From: an uncultured Prevotella sp.
GTDB lineage: Bacteria; Bacteroidota; Bacteroidia; Bacteroidales; Bacteroidaceae
Length of the DNA: 24,023 bases
Direction: 5' to 3'
Assembly (NCBI GenBank): GCA_938023885.1
Contig: CALJCU010000003.1
Coordinates: forward strand, 1-24,023
Position 1 is the first letter of the stretch. The number at the start of each line of letters is the position of its first letter. Made by a program: the position numbers and the translations under genes. Of this stretch, positions 7,650 through 15,963 are shown one piece after another. The notes under the pieces were generated by a model, which saw only the letters and a program-made list of their open reading frames with translations, was not told the origin of the DNA and made no database searches.

Positions 7650-8236
7650 TCTGTGCCTCCTTTCTCGTTTGCAGCCTCATCGGATGAGGCTGTGTTAGTG
7701 GCTCCATTGGCGGATTCGTCCTGTCCGATGGAGCCATTATACTGTTCGGCAATACGCTGTGGACATTCGTCCTTCACCTTGTCGCGCTGTGTCTGCGACA
7801 GGGCATTATAATCACGGCCGTAGAGGCGGAGGGCCGTGCGGTCGCGCAGCACGCGGTAAGCTGCCATGAGCTCGTTCTGCATGCCGAAATAAGTATCATA
7901 GTTCGATCCCGGGTCGACCTTGACGGTGATGAGATGACGCTTGCCCACCCGCTGCACGAAGTTCTCCACCTCGGCACGCAGCCGGTTCACGGGGAACGGC
8001 TTGCCGTCGAGAAGCAGTTGGTTGTCAGCATTGATGACGAGCTGCATCGTCGTACCTTTCTCTACGAACGACTCCTGCATATCGTTCTTCCCCGTCGGCG
8101 GAAGCTGACGCTGCAGGCCCTTGTCGATATCCATGTTTGTCGTGACAAGGAAGAAGATGAGGAGCATGAACGAGATATCGGCTGTCGATGTCGTGTTCAG
8201 TCCCGGTACGCGGTGTTCCTTATGCTTGAACATCAT
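7646..8236 (-). CDS. ExbD/TolR-family biopolymer transport protein (first copy)
   Basis: Inner-membrane proton-channel partner of ExbB, 196 residues. The single membrane helix spans about 20-36 with the conserved Asp at D20 (STADISFMLLIFFLVTTNM). The periplasmic domain contains LQLVINADNQLLLDGKPF-like sequence typical of the family. Compared with the second copy it has a longer C-terminal extension (about 155-196) rich in Asn, Ser, Glu and Ala, with no recognisable domain and probably disordered. It overlaps both neighbouring operon genes by 4 bp. Two different ExbDs in tandem are common in Bacteroidota ExbBD operons; a mixed dimer is plausible but not shown here. Confidence 0.9.
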   Translation of the reverse strand: MMFKHKEHRVPGLNTTSTADISFMLLIFFLVTTNMDIDKGLQRQLPPTGKNDMQESFVEKGTTMQLVINADNQLLLDGKPFPVNRLRAEVENFVQRVGKRHLITVKVDPGSNYDTYFGMQNELMAAYRVLRDRTALRLYGRDYNALSQTQRDKVKDECPQRIAEQYNGSIGQDESANGATNTASSDEAANEKGGTE

Positions 8237-8718
8237 GGCTTGCGGATGTATTTAGTGGCGCCGTAGATCACGGCTGCGACGGCAGCGACGATCATCAGCA
8301 GCGAGGTAGCGACGAACATGTCAGAGGCCTTGAGCCAGAACGTGTCGGTATAGTCGGCTCCATTGATTTTCATGGGAGTGGACGATCCGAGGAGGAACGT
8401 CAGGAGAAGGACAAGGGCAGTGCCCCCCGCGATACAGAGCCCGATCTTCCTTACGGGGATGTTGTTCACGATACGTTCGCCTCCACTGCTCACCTTGTTG
8501 CTCCTCACGGCAGACCACACCGCCACGGCGAAGTTGCTGATGGTGAGGAGCATCATGAACACGAGCAGCACGTCGGTGAAGAGTGGCGCATTGAAGCTGC
8601 CGTCCTCATCGGAAGGCCTGTTGTAGCTGATGAGCCAGAACAGGGCGAAGATGATGACGATGAGGCCCACGAGCACGTAGAGAACGCGCGATGGCAGTTT
8701 CTTTTTATCAATTTTCAT
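8233..8718 (-). CDS. Four-helix membrane protein of unknown function in the ExbB/ExbD operon
   Basis: I do not recognise a named family. The 161-residue protein has a basic start (MKIDKKKLPSR) and four likely membrane helices at about 11-31, 46-70, 92-112 and 131-152. The segment between helices 3 and 4 is polar (GSSTPMKINGADYTDTFWL) and probably periplasmic, so both termini would be cytoplasmic. It overlaps the ExbB gene by 11 bp and the first ExbD by 4 bp, so it is translated as part of the same unit. A protein of this kind between exbB and exbD recurs in Prevotella-like genomes as far as I recall, which makes an accessory channel subunit a reasonable inference. Confidence 0.75.
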   Translation of the reverse strand: MKIDKKKLPSRVLYVLVGLIVIIFALFWLISYNRPSDEDGSFNAPLFTDVLLVFMMLLTISNFAVAVWSAVRSNKVSSGGERIVNNIPVRKIGLCIAGGTALVLLLTFLLGSSTPMKINGADYTDTFWLKASDMFVATSLLMIVAAVAAVIYGATKYIRKP

Positions 8719-9658
8719 GCATCAAGCCCTCCTTGTCTAATTGACCTTTTTGTGTGGCTTTCTTATATCTGGTGATAGAGTCCATGAGCGTGATGGCCGA
8801 CTCCTCCATCTGTGAGGTGAGGTGATCGATCTTCGAGAGAATATAGTTGTAGAACAGTTGCAGGATAAGTGCGACGATGATACCGAAGATAGTCGTGATC
8901 AGTGCCACCTTCATACCGGCAGCCACGATGGTGGGACTGATGTCACCGGCTGTCTGAATCTGGTCGAAAGCCATGACCATTCCCACAACGGTACCGAGGA
9001 ATCCCAGTGAAGGTGCCATGGCGATGAACAACGTGATCCATGAGCAGCCTTTTTCGAGATTAGCGCTCTGTACGGAGCCGTAGCTGATGATGCTGCGCTC
9101 GATATTGTCCATTTTCTCATTGATGCGCTCAAGACCCTGATAGCAGATGGATGCCACGGGACCACGCGTGTTACAACACTGTGCCTTGCCGCCTTCAATG
9201 TCACCGGCCTCCAGTTTCCTGCAGAGGTCAGCCATGAACTTCTTCGCGTCAATCTCTGAGAGACTCAGATAGATGATACGCTCAATGCAGAACGCCAGGC
9301 CGAGGACGAGGGCCAGTGCCACAAACGACATGAAACCGGCGTTACCCTCGATGAACTTTGTCTTGAGTGACTTGTAGAATCCCTGGCTCTCTTCTGCCGG
9401 CATGCCGCCGTTGTCGGAACCTAAGCCGGCGAGGGAGGCGTCATCGGTTGTGTCAGCGGGGTTGGGTGTTGATGATGTGTCAGCGGGGGAGGAAGACGGC
9501 CGGGCCGCAGCCTCTTTGTCAGCTTTCGCTGCGGGCTTCCGGGCCAATGCCACAGGGCAGGAAATGACTGACGATACTAAGACAAGCATCGTGAGAACTA
9601 TTGCGCGGGTAAGCATTCTCTTCATCTTCCCCGGATTGAAAACGTTCATAGAATCCAT
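8708..9658 (-). CDS. MotA/TolQ/ExbB proton channel family protein
   Basis: Inner-membrane channel protein of an energy-transducing complex, 316 residues. The core has membrane helices at about 108-128, 208-230 and 250-272. The family motif APSLGFLGTVVGMVMAF (215-231) is in the second and the TTIFGIIVALI stretch (255-265) in the third. Before the core there is an extra hydrophobic segment (about 17-38, probably a signal sequence or anchor) and a low-complexity linker rich in Ala, Ser, Pro and Asp (41-90). The first ATG (9658) is only about 12 bases after the expected transcription start; in-frame ATGs at 9649 and 9625 are alternatives and would leave the hydrophobic segment intact. It is the first gene of the exbB-exbD operon. 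Confidence 0.93.
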   Translation of the reverse strand: MDSMNVFNPGKMKRMLTRAIVLTMLVLVSSVISCPVALARKPAAKADKEAAARPSSSPADTSSTPNPADTTDDASLAGLGSDNGGMPAEESQGFYKSLKTKFIEGNAGFMSFVALALVLGLAFCIERIIYLSLSEIDAKKFMADLCRKLEAGDIEGGKAQCCNTRGPVASICYQGLERINEKMDNIERSIISYGSVQSANLEKGCSWITLFIAMAPSLGFLGTVVGMVMAFDQIQTAGDISPTIVAAGMKVALITTIFGIIVALILQLFYNYILSKIDHLTSQMEESAITLMDSITRYKKATQKGQLDKEGLMHEN

Positions 9659-9676
9659 AATTATTCAAAATTACCG

Positions 9677-9707
9677 CAAAGTTACTACAAATGGAACGTT
9701 GTGCAAA
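9677..9707 (-). promoter_or_regulatory. Bacteroidota-type promoter for the exbB operon
   Basis: On the minus strand TTTG (9707-9704) is followed, after 19 bases, by TAACTTTG (9684-9677), a match to TTTG-N19-21-TAnnTTTG. Transcription would begin near 9670, just ahead of the exbB start. Confidence 0.7.
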
Positions 9708-9786
9708 AGAAAAAAGTATAAAAGATATTTATGCTCAAGGAAGACATAACCTGTCGGGGTACCGGTTCTTGAAGCATATGATTCCG

Positions 9787-9799
9787 TCCTCTTTGAGGA
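9787..9799. repeat. Small hairpin TCCTC-TTT-GAGGA in the divergent intergenic region
   Basis: A perfect 5-bp inverted repeat with a 3-base loop, followed by GGGG. It lies between the two divergent promoters. It may be a degenerate relative of the GC-rich palindromes at 7082 and 17342, or chance. Confidence 0.35.
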
Positions 9800-9833
9800 G
9801 GGGATAAAGTGAAAGGTCTTTTTTTTATTTTTC

Positions 9834-9866
9834 TTTGTTCCTTTCCATTACTTTTTCGTAACTTTG
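9834..9866 (+). promoter_or_regulatory. Bacteroidota-type promoter for cysE
   Basis: TTTG (9834-9837), a 21-base spacer and TAACTTTG (9859-9866) match the Bacteroidota sigma consensus. Transcription would start near 9873, giving a leader of about 16 bases before the cysE ATG. It is the only strong promoter seen before the six-gene plus-strand run. Confidence 0.75.
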
Positions 9867-9888
9867 CACGAAATACTGACACACAGAA

Positions 9889-10839
9889 ATGAGCAGACAG
9901 AAAACGAACCTCATGTTGCACGACGCTATATGCCGCCTCTCTGATCCTGAATCGCTGCAGGGACTGTGCCATGAACATGAGGAGGGTTATCCTCTCCCTT
10001 CCGGTGAGAGCCTTGAGGAGATTATACAGCTGGCCCGCGCTATCCTCTTTCCTGGTTATTTTGGGAAGTCACAGGTCGATATCCATACCATCAAGTACCA
10101 GATTGGCGTCAATGTCGAGCGGATGTATCATCTGCTCTGCGAGCAGGTCCTTGCCGGATTGTGTTTCAGTTATGTATCCAAAGACGATTCTGACAGGGTG
10201 AAGATTGCTGATGGCAACCTGACGATGAAGGCGCACGACATCTCGCGAGAGCTCATCAGCCGGCTGCCGGAGATACGCCGCATGCTTGCCACAGATGTCT
10301 CGGCAGCCTACAACGGTGACCCTGCCGCCCACAGTCAGGCAGAGATTATCTCCTGTTACCCCGTCATCAGATGTCTCACAAATTATCGTGTCGCCCACGA
10401 GCTCTGTCTCATGGGTGTGCCGCTTATCCCGCGTCTCATGACCGAGCTCGCCCACTCGGAGACCGGCATTGACATCAACCCCGGTGCCTCCATCGGTGAA
10501 TACTTCACCATCGACCACGGCACGGGTGTCGTCATTGGCGAGACATGTATCATCGGGCGTAACGTCAAGCTCTACCAGGGTGTCACCCTTGGTGCCAAGA
10601 GCTTCCCGCTCGACAAGGACGGCAACCCCATCAAGGGCATTCCCCGTCATCCCGTCATCGGCGACAATGTCGTCATCTATGCCAACGCTACCGTCCTGGG
10701 CCGTGTGACGATAGGATCAGGCTCCGTCATCGGTGCCAACGTGTGGGTGACACACGACATGAAGCCCGGCTCAAGGAAATATAAACAACAGAAAAAAGAT
10801 ATATTTGATTTAGAATTCAATAATGGAACAGGAATTTGA
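9889..10839 (+). CDS. cysE: Serine O-acetyltransferase
   Basis: Cytoplasmic enzyme that makes O-acetylserine from L-serine and acetyl-CoA, the first step of cysteine synthesis. The 316-residue protein has a helical N-terminal domain (about 1-180) and a left-handed beta-helix of hexapeptide repeats (about 195-290). D195 in GIDINPGA and the D209-H210 pair in TIDHGTG fit the catalytic residues of the family, and the block GETCIIGRNVKLYQGVTLGA (217-236) is highly conserved. RHPVIGDNVVIYANATVLG (253-271) completes the acetyl-CoA site region. The long N-terminal domain is of the EpsC-like type found in Bacteroidota. The last 17 bases overlap the methyltransferase gene. A promoter lies directly upstream. 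Confidence 0.95.
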   Translation: MSRQKTNLMLHDAICRLSDPESLQGLCHEHEEGYPLPSGESLEEIIQLARAILFPGYFGKSQVDIHTIKYQIGVNVERMYHLLCEQVLAGLCFSYVSKDDSDRVKIADGNLTMKAHDISRELISRLPEIRRMLATDVSAAYNGDPAAHSQAEIISCYPVIRCLTNYRVAHELCLMGVPLIPRLMTELAHSETGIDINPGASIGEYFTIDHGTGVVIGETCIIGRNVKLYQGVTLGAKSFPLDKDGNPIKGIPRHPVIGDNVVIYANATVLGRVTIGSGSVIGANVWVTHDMKPGSRKYKQQKKDIFDLEFNNGTGI

Positions 10840-12289
10840 ACTCATCGCCAAGACTTTCATGGGACTTGAAAATGTGTTGGCTCAGGAGCTCACGCAGCTT
10901 GGTGCAAACAACGTACAGATCGGCAGGCGCATGGTGTCGTTCACGGGAGACAAAGAGATGATGTACCGTGCCAACTTCCAGCTGCACACCGCCATCCGGG
11001 TCCTCAAGCCCATCAAGCATTTCAAGGCGCGCTCGGCAGAGGAGGTATATGATAACGTGAAGACCGTCGACTGGAGCAAGTATATCCTTCCGGGGAAGAC
11101 GTTTGCCGTCGATTCCGTGGTCTACTCTGACGAGTTCCGCAACTCCCATTTCGTCACTTACAAAGTCAAGGACGCCATCGTCGACCAGTTCCGTGAGAAG
11201 ACGGGCTCCCGCCCTAACATCTCCGTGGCCAATCCCGACATCCGGCTCCATATCCATATCGCCGGCGATGACGGCTCTGTCTCTCTCGACTCCAGTGGTG
11301 AGTCGCTGCACCGCCGCGGCTACCGTCAGGAAAGTGTGGAGGCCCCGCTCAATGAGGTCCTCGCTGCCGGCATGATTCTCATGACAGGATGGAAAGGTGA
11401 GTGTGACCTTATCGACCCTATGGACGGATCGGGTACCATCGCCATTGAGGCGGCCCTCATCGCCCGTAACATCTCTCCCGGTGTGTTCCGTAAGGGCTTT
11501 GCGTTTGAGAAATGGCCCGACTTTGACCAGGATCTCTTCGGGACTATCTATAACGACGACTCTCAGGAACGTCCCTTCGAACATCATATCTATGCCTACG
11601 ACATCGACATGAAGGCTGTCAACACGGCGCGTATGAACGTCAAGGCTGCCGGTCTCTCACAGGACATCTCCGTGGAGCAGCAGGATTTCAAGGACTTCAA
11701 GAAGCCTGCGGAGAAGAGTATCATCGTCATGAACCCGCCTTACGGTGAGCGTATCACGACGCCGGACCTTCTGGGCACCTATAAGATGATCGGCGAGAAG
11801 CTCAAGCGCGAGTTCAGCGGCAACGAGGCCTGGGTGCTGTCGTACCGTGAGGAGTGCTTCGAGCAGATTGGTCTGAAGCCCTCTATCAAGATACCTCTTT
11901 ATAATGGTTCCCTCGAGTGCGAGTTCCGTAAGTACACGCTTTTCGACGGTAAGATGGCCGACTTCCGCCATGAGGGCGGCATCGTAAAGAACGAGGAGGA
12001 GAAGCGCGAGATGGCTCAGAAGCACCGGTTCAAGAAGAACCGTGAGTTCAAGGAGCGCCTCGATGGTGAAAGCAACTATGGCAATGCCAGGGGACGTGGC
12101 GGCAAGCATAACTATTATTCGCTCAAGCGTGACCTGCAGGCTAATGAGGATGGTGACATCCGCACATTCAAGTTCCATTCCTTCGACGACGAGCGTGGAA
12201 ACAGACGTAAGCCGGCAAGAGGCAGACTCGACGAAGACCGCAGGTCGTTCTCGAAGGATAAGAAGTGGAAGAAGAAATACCGGGAGTAA
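10823..12289 (+). CDS. THUMP-domain class I SAM-dependent RNA methyltransferase (RlmL-like)
   Basis: Probable 23S rRNA guanine-N2 methyltransferase, related to the N-terminal half of E. coli RlmL (YcbY). The 488 residues comprise a THUMP RNA-binding domain (about 45-155) and a Rossmann methyltransferase domain (about 165-375). DPMDGSGT (198-205) is the SAM-binding motif I and NPPYGER (304-310) the catalytic motif IV. After about residue 395 there is a tail of some 90 residues rich in Lys, Arg and Asp, with no fold apparent; it is likely to add RNA affinity. The start overlaps the cysE 3' end by 17 bp, which suggests coupled translation. It lacks the second (RlmK) domain of the E. coli fusion. 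Confidence 0.92.
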   Translation: MEQEFELIAKTFMGLENVLAQELTQLGANNVQIGRRMVSFTGDKEMMYRANFQLHTAIRVLKPIKHFKARSAEEVYDNVKTVDWSKYILPGKTFAVDSVVYSDEFRNSHFVTYKVKDAIVDQFREKTGSRPNISVANPDIRLHIHIAGDDGSVSLDSSGESLHRRGYRQESVEAPLNEVLAAGMILMTGWKGECDLIDPMDGSGTIAIEAALIARNISPGVFRKGFAFEKWPDFDQDLFGTIYNDDSQERPFEHHIYAYDIDMKAVNTARMNVKAAGLSQDISVEQQDFKDFKKPAEKSIIVMNPPYGERITTPDLLGTYKMIGEKLKREFSGNEAWVLSYREECFEQIGLKPSIKIPLYNGSLECEFRKYTLFDGKMADFRHEGGIVKNEEEKREMAQKHRFKKNREFKERLDGESNYGNARGRGGKHNYYSLKRDLQANEDGDIRTFKFHSFDDERGNRRKPARGRLDEDRRSFSKDKKWKKKYRE

Positions 12290-12299
12290 GGCCTATAAT

Positions 12300-14525
12300 A
12301 TGATGCTGAAGAAGATATTTGTTTTTATGATGTCGGCAATGACTTTCATGGGAGCTGAGGCCCGGACGCAGACGGCACAGAATGCGCAGTCAGTGCGGAG
12401 CTGTCTGTTCACGCTCGAGGACCTCAACTTTGGCGGTGTCAGCTACCATAAGTTCGTGCCGGAGAACCGGTGGACGACATGGTGGGGAGATGAGCTTATC
12501 CGTCTCGATGCCGGGTACTGCTCTGTCGTCGATAAAAACACGGGTAAGGAGAAGACACTGATCACGGCAGCCCGGCTCAAGAGGGACGGGCTGACGGTCC
12601 ACTCGTTCTACTCCGCTTTGTTCCCCGAGGCCGGCAAACCTGTCGTCATCCTCACGGCAGGCAATCAGACGGTGGCGTACAACTGGAGGTCGCACCGCGT
12701 GCTGTGGGCTGTCAACATGGTGTCCGGTACACAGGCATCAAGTTTCTGCCTTGCCTCCCGCTCGCTGGCTTACGTCAAGGACTGGCAACTTTATATCGCA
12801 CAGCCCTCGACAGGCAGTAAGGCAGAACCTGTGAACGCTGTGCGGAAGCTGACGGCGGACGGCTCCCGTAACATCGTCTACGGACAGAGCGTGCACCGCA
12901 ACGAGTTTGGTATCGACGGTGGCCTTTTCTGGAGTCCTGATGGCAGGAAACTCGCATTCTACCGCATGGACCAGTCGATGGTGACCGACTATCCGCAGGT
13001 TGACATCCCCGATCCGGAGGTCGTGCCCGACTCCGGTTCGTGCATTGCCACTTATGCCCCCGACAAATATCCGATGGCGGGCGGGACAAGTCACAAGGTG
13101 ACCCTCGGCGTCTATGACCTCACGGCCCGGAAACTCGTCTATCTCAAGGCAGGCGACCCCACAGACCGGTACTTCACGAATGTGGCATGGAGCCCCGACT
13201 CGAAGACTATCTATATGTTCGAGCTCAACCGTGACCAGAACGACTGCCGCCTCGTGAGCTACGACGCCACGACGGGTGACAGGCTCAAAGAACTCTATCG
13301 TGAGACCGATGATAAATACGTCGAGCCGCTGCATCCCATCATGTTCCTCCCCTGGGATTCGCAGAAGTTCATTATGCAGAGTCAGAAAGACGGATACAAC
13401 CACTTCTATCTTTTCGACACCACGGGTAAGGAGCTCAGGCAGATAACAAGTGGCAAATGGGTTGTGGAGGATTTCCTCGGCTTCGACACGAAGCATAAGG
13501 CGCTCGTCTATGAGAGCAATGAGTGCAGTCCGATACAGCGCAACATCTGGGTTGTTGACATCGCTACGGGTAAGCGTGCTCTCATGGACGACAACGGCCA
13601 GGGCTGGCACACGGGATCGCTGAGCGGCACCGGTCAGTATATCGTCGACAACTATTCTGCTCCGACGACCCCGCGCAACATCGCTATCGTCAGCACTGAC
13701 AACGGGCGCCGCACACGCTGGCTCACCGCTGCCGACCCTTGGAAAGGCTATGACGTGCCCGAGTACCGCTGTGGCACCATCAAGGCTGCCGACGGCGTGA
13801 CGGATCTCTATTACCGCATGGTAATGCCGGTCCATTTCGACCCGAGAAAGAAATATCCCACCATCATTTATGTCTACGGCGGTCCTCACGCGCATAATGT
13901 CGATGCCCGCTGGCACTACTGCTCCCGTTCGTGGGAGACCTACATGGCCCAGCGCGGCTGTCTGCTCTTCATCCTCGACAACCGGGGTTCGGAGAACCGC
14001 GGAAAAGCGTTCGAGCAGGTGACGTTCCGTCATCTCGGTGACCATGAGATGGAGGATCAGATGAAAGGTGTCGACTACCTCAAGTCGTTGGCTTACGTCG
14101 ACAGCACGCGTCTTGGCGTGCACGGCTGGAGCTTCGGCGGTTTTATGACCATCAACATGATGACGACCCATCCGGGTGTCTTCAAGTGTGGTGTCGCCGG
14201 TGGCCCTGTCATCGACTGGAAATGGTATGAGGTGATGTACGGTGAGCGTTATATGGACACGCCGCAGACTAACCCTGAAGGTTACGCCCGCTCGTCGCTG
14301 ATCCCGAAGGCGAAGAATCTCAAGGATCGCCTGGAGATCATCATCGGTGGCAACGATGCCACAGTGGTGCCGCAGCATGCCCTCTCATTCCTCAAGGAGT
14401 GCATCAAGTACGGCACGCAGCCCGACTTCTTCGTCTATCCCGGTGAGCCTCACAACATGCGCGGTCACCAGAGCGTGCACCTGCATGAGCGCATATCCGG
14501 ATATTTCTTTGACTTCTTAAAATAA
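12300..14525 (+). CDS. ptpA: Prolyl tripeptidyl peptidase (S9 family serine peptidase)
   Basis: Exported serine peptidase that removes Xaa-Xaa-Pro tripeptides from peptide N-termini, important in proteolytic Bacteroidota. It has 741 residues from the ATG at 12300 (another ATG follows at 12303). Residues 1-22 form a signal peptide. An eight-bladed propeller region (about 40-480) is followed by an alpha/beta-hydrolase domain (about 490-741). The triad is S611 (GWSFGG), D686 (GGNDATV) and H718 (GEPHNM). E644 lies in VIDWKWYEVMYGERY. From memory, the P. gingivalis enzyme has S603, D678, H710 and E636, so every spacing is identical with an offset of 8. This favours PtpA over dipeptidyl peptidase IV. 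The frame is open further upstream (to 12042) but that part overlaps the methyltransferase and lacks a signal peptide. Confidence 0.92.
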   Translation: MMLKKIFVFMMSAMTFMGAEARTQTAQNAQSVRSCLFTLEDLNFGGVSYHKFVPENRWTTWWGDELIRLDAGYCSVVDKNTGKEKTLITAARLKRDGLTVHSFYSALFPEAGKPVVILTAGNQTVAYNWRSHRVLWAVNMVSGTQASSFCLASRSLAYVKDWQLYIAQPSTGSKAEPVNAVRKLTADGSRNIVYGQSVHRNEFGIDGGLFWSPDGRKLAFYRMDQSMVTDYPQVDIPDPEVVPDSGSCIATYAPDKYPMAGGTSHKVTLGVYDLTARKLVYLKAGDPTDRYFTNVAWSPDSKTIYMFELNRDQNDCRLVSYDATTGDRLKELYRETDDKYVEPLHPIMFLPWDSQKFIMQSQKDGYNHFYLFDTTGKELRQITSGKWVVEDFLGFDTKHKALVYESNECSPIQRNIWVVDIATGKRALMDDNGQGWHTGSLSGTGQYIVDNYSAPTTPRNIAIVSTDNGRRTRWLTAADPWKGYDVPEYRCGTIKAADGVTDLYYRMVMPVHFDPRKKYPTIIYVYGGPHAHNVDARWHYCSRSWETYMAQRGCLLFILDNRGSENRGKAFEQVTFRHLGDHEMEDQMKGVDYLKSLAYVDSTRLGVHGWSFGGFMTINMMTTHPGVFKCGVAGGPVIDWKWYEVMYGERYMDTPQTNPEGYARSSLIPKAKNLKDRLEIIIGGNDATVVPQHALSFLKECIKYGTQPDFFVYPGEPHNMRGHQSVHLHERISGYFFDFLK

Positions 14526-14529
14526 CGCT

Positions 14530-15801
14530 ATGAAAATCTTACTTTTAGGCAGTGGCGGACGCGAGCATGCGCTGGTGTGGAAGATCGCACAGAGCCCTAA
14601 GTGCGAAAAACTCTATATAGCTCCGGGTAACGCCGGCACGGCATCGTTGGGTGAGAATGTCGCCATCGGCGTGGATGACTTCGAGGCACAGAAAGACTTT
14701 GTGGTCAAGAACATCATCGACATGGTCGTCGTCGGTCCTGAGGCTCCCCTGGTGAAAGGTGTCTACGACGCTTTCCTGGCTGACCCACGCACGAGAGATG
14801 TTCCCGTCATCGGTCCTTCTAAGGCCGGTGCACAGCTCGAGGGCAGTAAGGATTTTGCCAAAGGATTCATGAAACGTCATCATATCCCCACTGCGGCCTA
14901 TGAGACTTTCGACGGCACGACGGTGGAGGAAGGCTGCCGGTTTCTGGAGACGCTCCAGCCGCCTTACGTGTTGAAGGCTGACGGCTTGGCTGCCGGCAAG
15001 GGCGTGCTCATCGTGCCTGCCCTGGAGGCTGCCAAGGTTGAGTTCAGAGAGATGCTCGGCGGCATGTTCGGTGACGCCTCGGCGAAGGTCGTCATCGAGG
15101 AGTTTCTCTCCGGCATCGAGTGCTCGGTGTTCGTGCTGACCGATGGCAGGCATTATAAGATTCTGCCGGAAGCAAAAGACTATAAACGTATCGGTGAGCA
15201 CGACACAGGTCTGAATACCGGTGGCATGGGCAGCGTGTCTCCCGTTCCTTTCGCCACGAAGGAGTGGATGAGGAAGGTGGAGGACCGTATCATCCGTCCT
15301 ACTGTCGAGGGCCTGGCTGAGGAAGGTCTCGACTACAAAGGCTTCATCTTCTTCGGACTCATCAATGTCAAGGGTGAGCCGATGGTCATCGAGTACAACT
15401 GCCGTATGGGCGACCCGGAGACGGAGACGGTCATGCCGCGCCTCAAGAGTGACCTCGTCGACCTCTTCGAGGGGGTAGCCAATGGTGACCTCGACAAGCG
15501 CACGGTGGTGTTTGACGACCGTGCGGCTGTCTGCGTGATGCTTGTCTCGGGCGGTTATCCTGTGAGTTACAAGAAAGGATTCCCCATCCTGAACATCGAC
15601 AAGGTCGATCCAGAGAGCATCGTGTTCCATTCGGGGACGGCACTGAAAGACGGTCAGGTCGTGACAAACGGCGGCCGTGTCATCTGCGTCACCTCCTATG
15701 GCAAGGACAAGGAGGAGGCGCTGCAGAAGAGTATGCTCGGTGCCGAGACCATTGATTTCGAAGGCAGATACTTCCGGAGAGATATCGGACAAGACTTGTA
15801 A
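14530..15801 (+). CDS. purD: Phosphoribosylamine--glycine ligase
   Basis: Cytoplasmic ATP-grasp enzyme of purine synthesis that joins glycine to phosphoribosylamine, giving GAR. It has 423 residues, the usual length. The N-terminal domain starts MKILLLGSGGREHAL with the P-loop-like GSGGREHA (7-14). VLKADGLAAGKGV (147-159) is the ATP-grasp nucleotide loop. KRIGEHDTGLNTGGMGSVSP (219-238) and EYNCRMGDPETE (288-299) are the conserved PurD blocks, with E288, N290 and D295 probably binding metal. The start lies 4 bp after the ptpA stop, so the gene is likely co-transcribed with it. No other purine genes are in view. Confidence 0.97.
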   Translation: MKILLLGSGGREHALVWKIAQSPKCEKLYIAPGNAGTASLGENVAIGVDDFEAQKDFVVKNIIDMVVVGPEAPLVKGVYDAFLADPRTRDVPVIGPSKAGAQLEGSKDFAKGFMKRHHIPTAAYETFDGTTVEEGCRFLETLQPPYVLKADGLAAGKGVLIVPALEAAKVEFREMLGGMFGDASAKVVIEEFLSGIECSVFVLTDGRHYKILPEAKDYKRIGEHDTGLNTGGMGSVSPVPFATKEWMRKVEDRIIRPTVEGLAEEGLDYKGFIFFGLINVKGEPMVIEYNCRMGDPETETVMPRLKSDLVDLFEGVANGDLDKRTVVFDDRAAVCVMLVSGGYPVSYKKGFPILNIDKVDPESIVFHSGTALKDGQVVTNGGRVICVTSYGKDKEEALQKSMLGAETIDFEGRYFRRDIGQDL

Positions 15802-15825
15802 TAACTGTTCTCACGGAGATTCTTC

Positions 15826-15871
15826 GCCGGCTTCTCACAGAGCATTTCATGGAATTTCACGCAGAGCCGGC
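15826..15871. repeat. Degenerate palindrome GCCGGCT / AGCCGGC
   Basis: GCCGGCT (15826-15832) and AGCCGGC (15865-15871) form a 7-bp inverted repeat around TTTCATGGAATTTCACGCAG-type sequence, reminiscent of dispersed CACGCAGAG repeats. It occupies the middle of the 162-bp gap between purD and the next gene, which has no other recognisable content. Confidence 0.4.
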
Positions 15872-15963
15872 TCGGCATGGAGAGACGACAGGCGTGAAGA
15901 AAATAACTCTGGGAGAAATCCGGTATTGAAGAATACATTAATGTTTCAAGATAGGAACAGAGC

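Noticed and set aside
12042..12299. Upstream extension of the ptpA reading frame
   Set aside because: It overlaps the methyltransferase gene in another frame, is Ser/Thr/Arg-rich without a fold, and would bury the signal peptide that starts at 12300.
12738..14378. Long antisense open frame (about 546 codons) opposite ptpA
   Set aside because: The protein would be an unlikely His/Arg/Val-rich sequence; it mirrors the codon usage of a well-supported gene.
14545..15792. Antisense open frame covering nearly all of purD
   Set aside because: purD has all family motifs on the plus strand; the antisense product resembles nothing.
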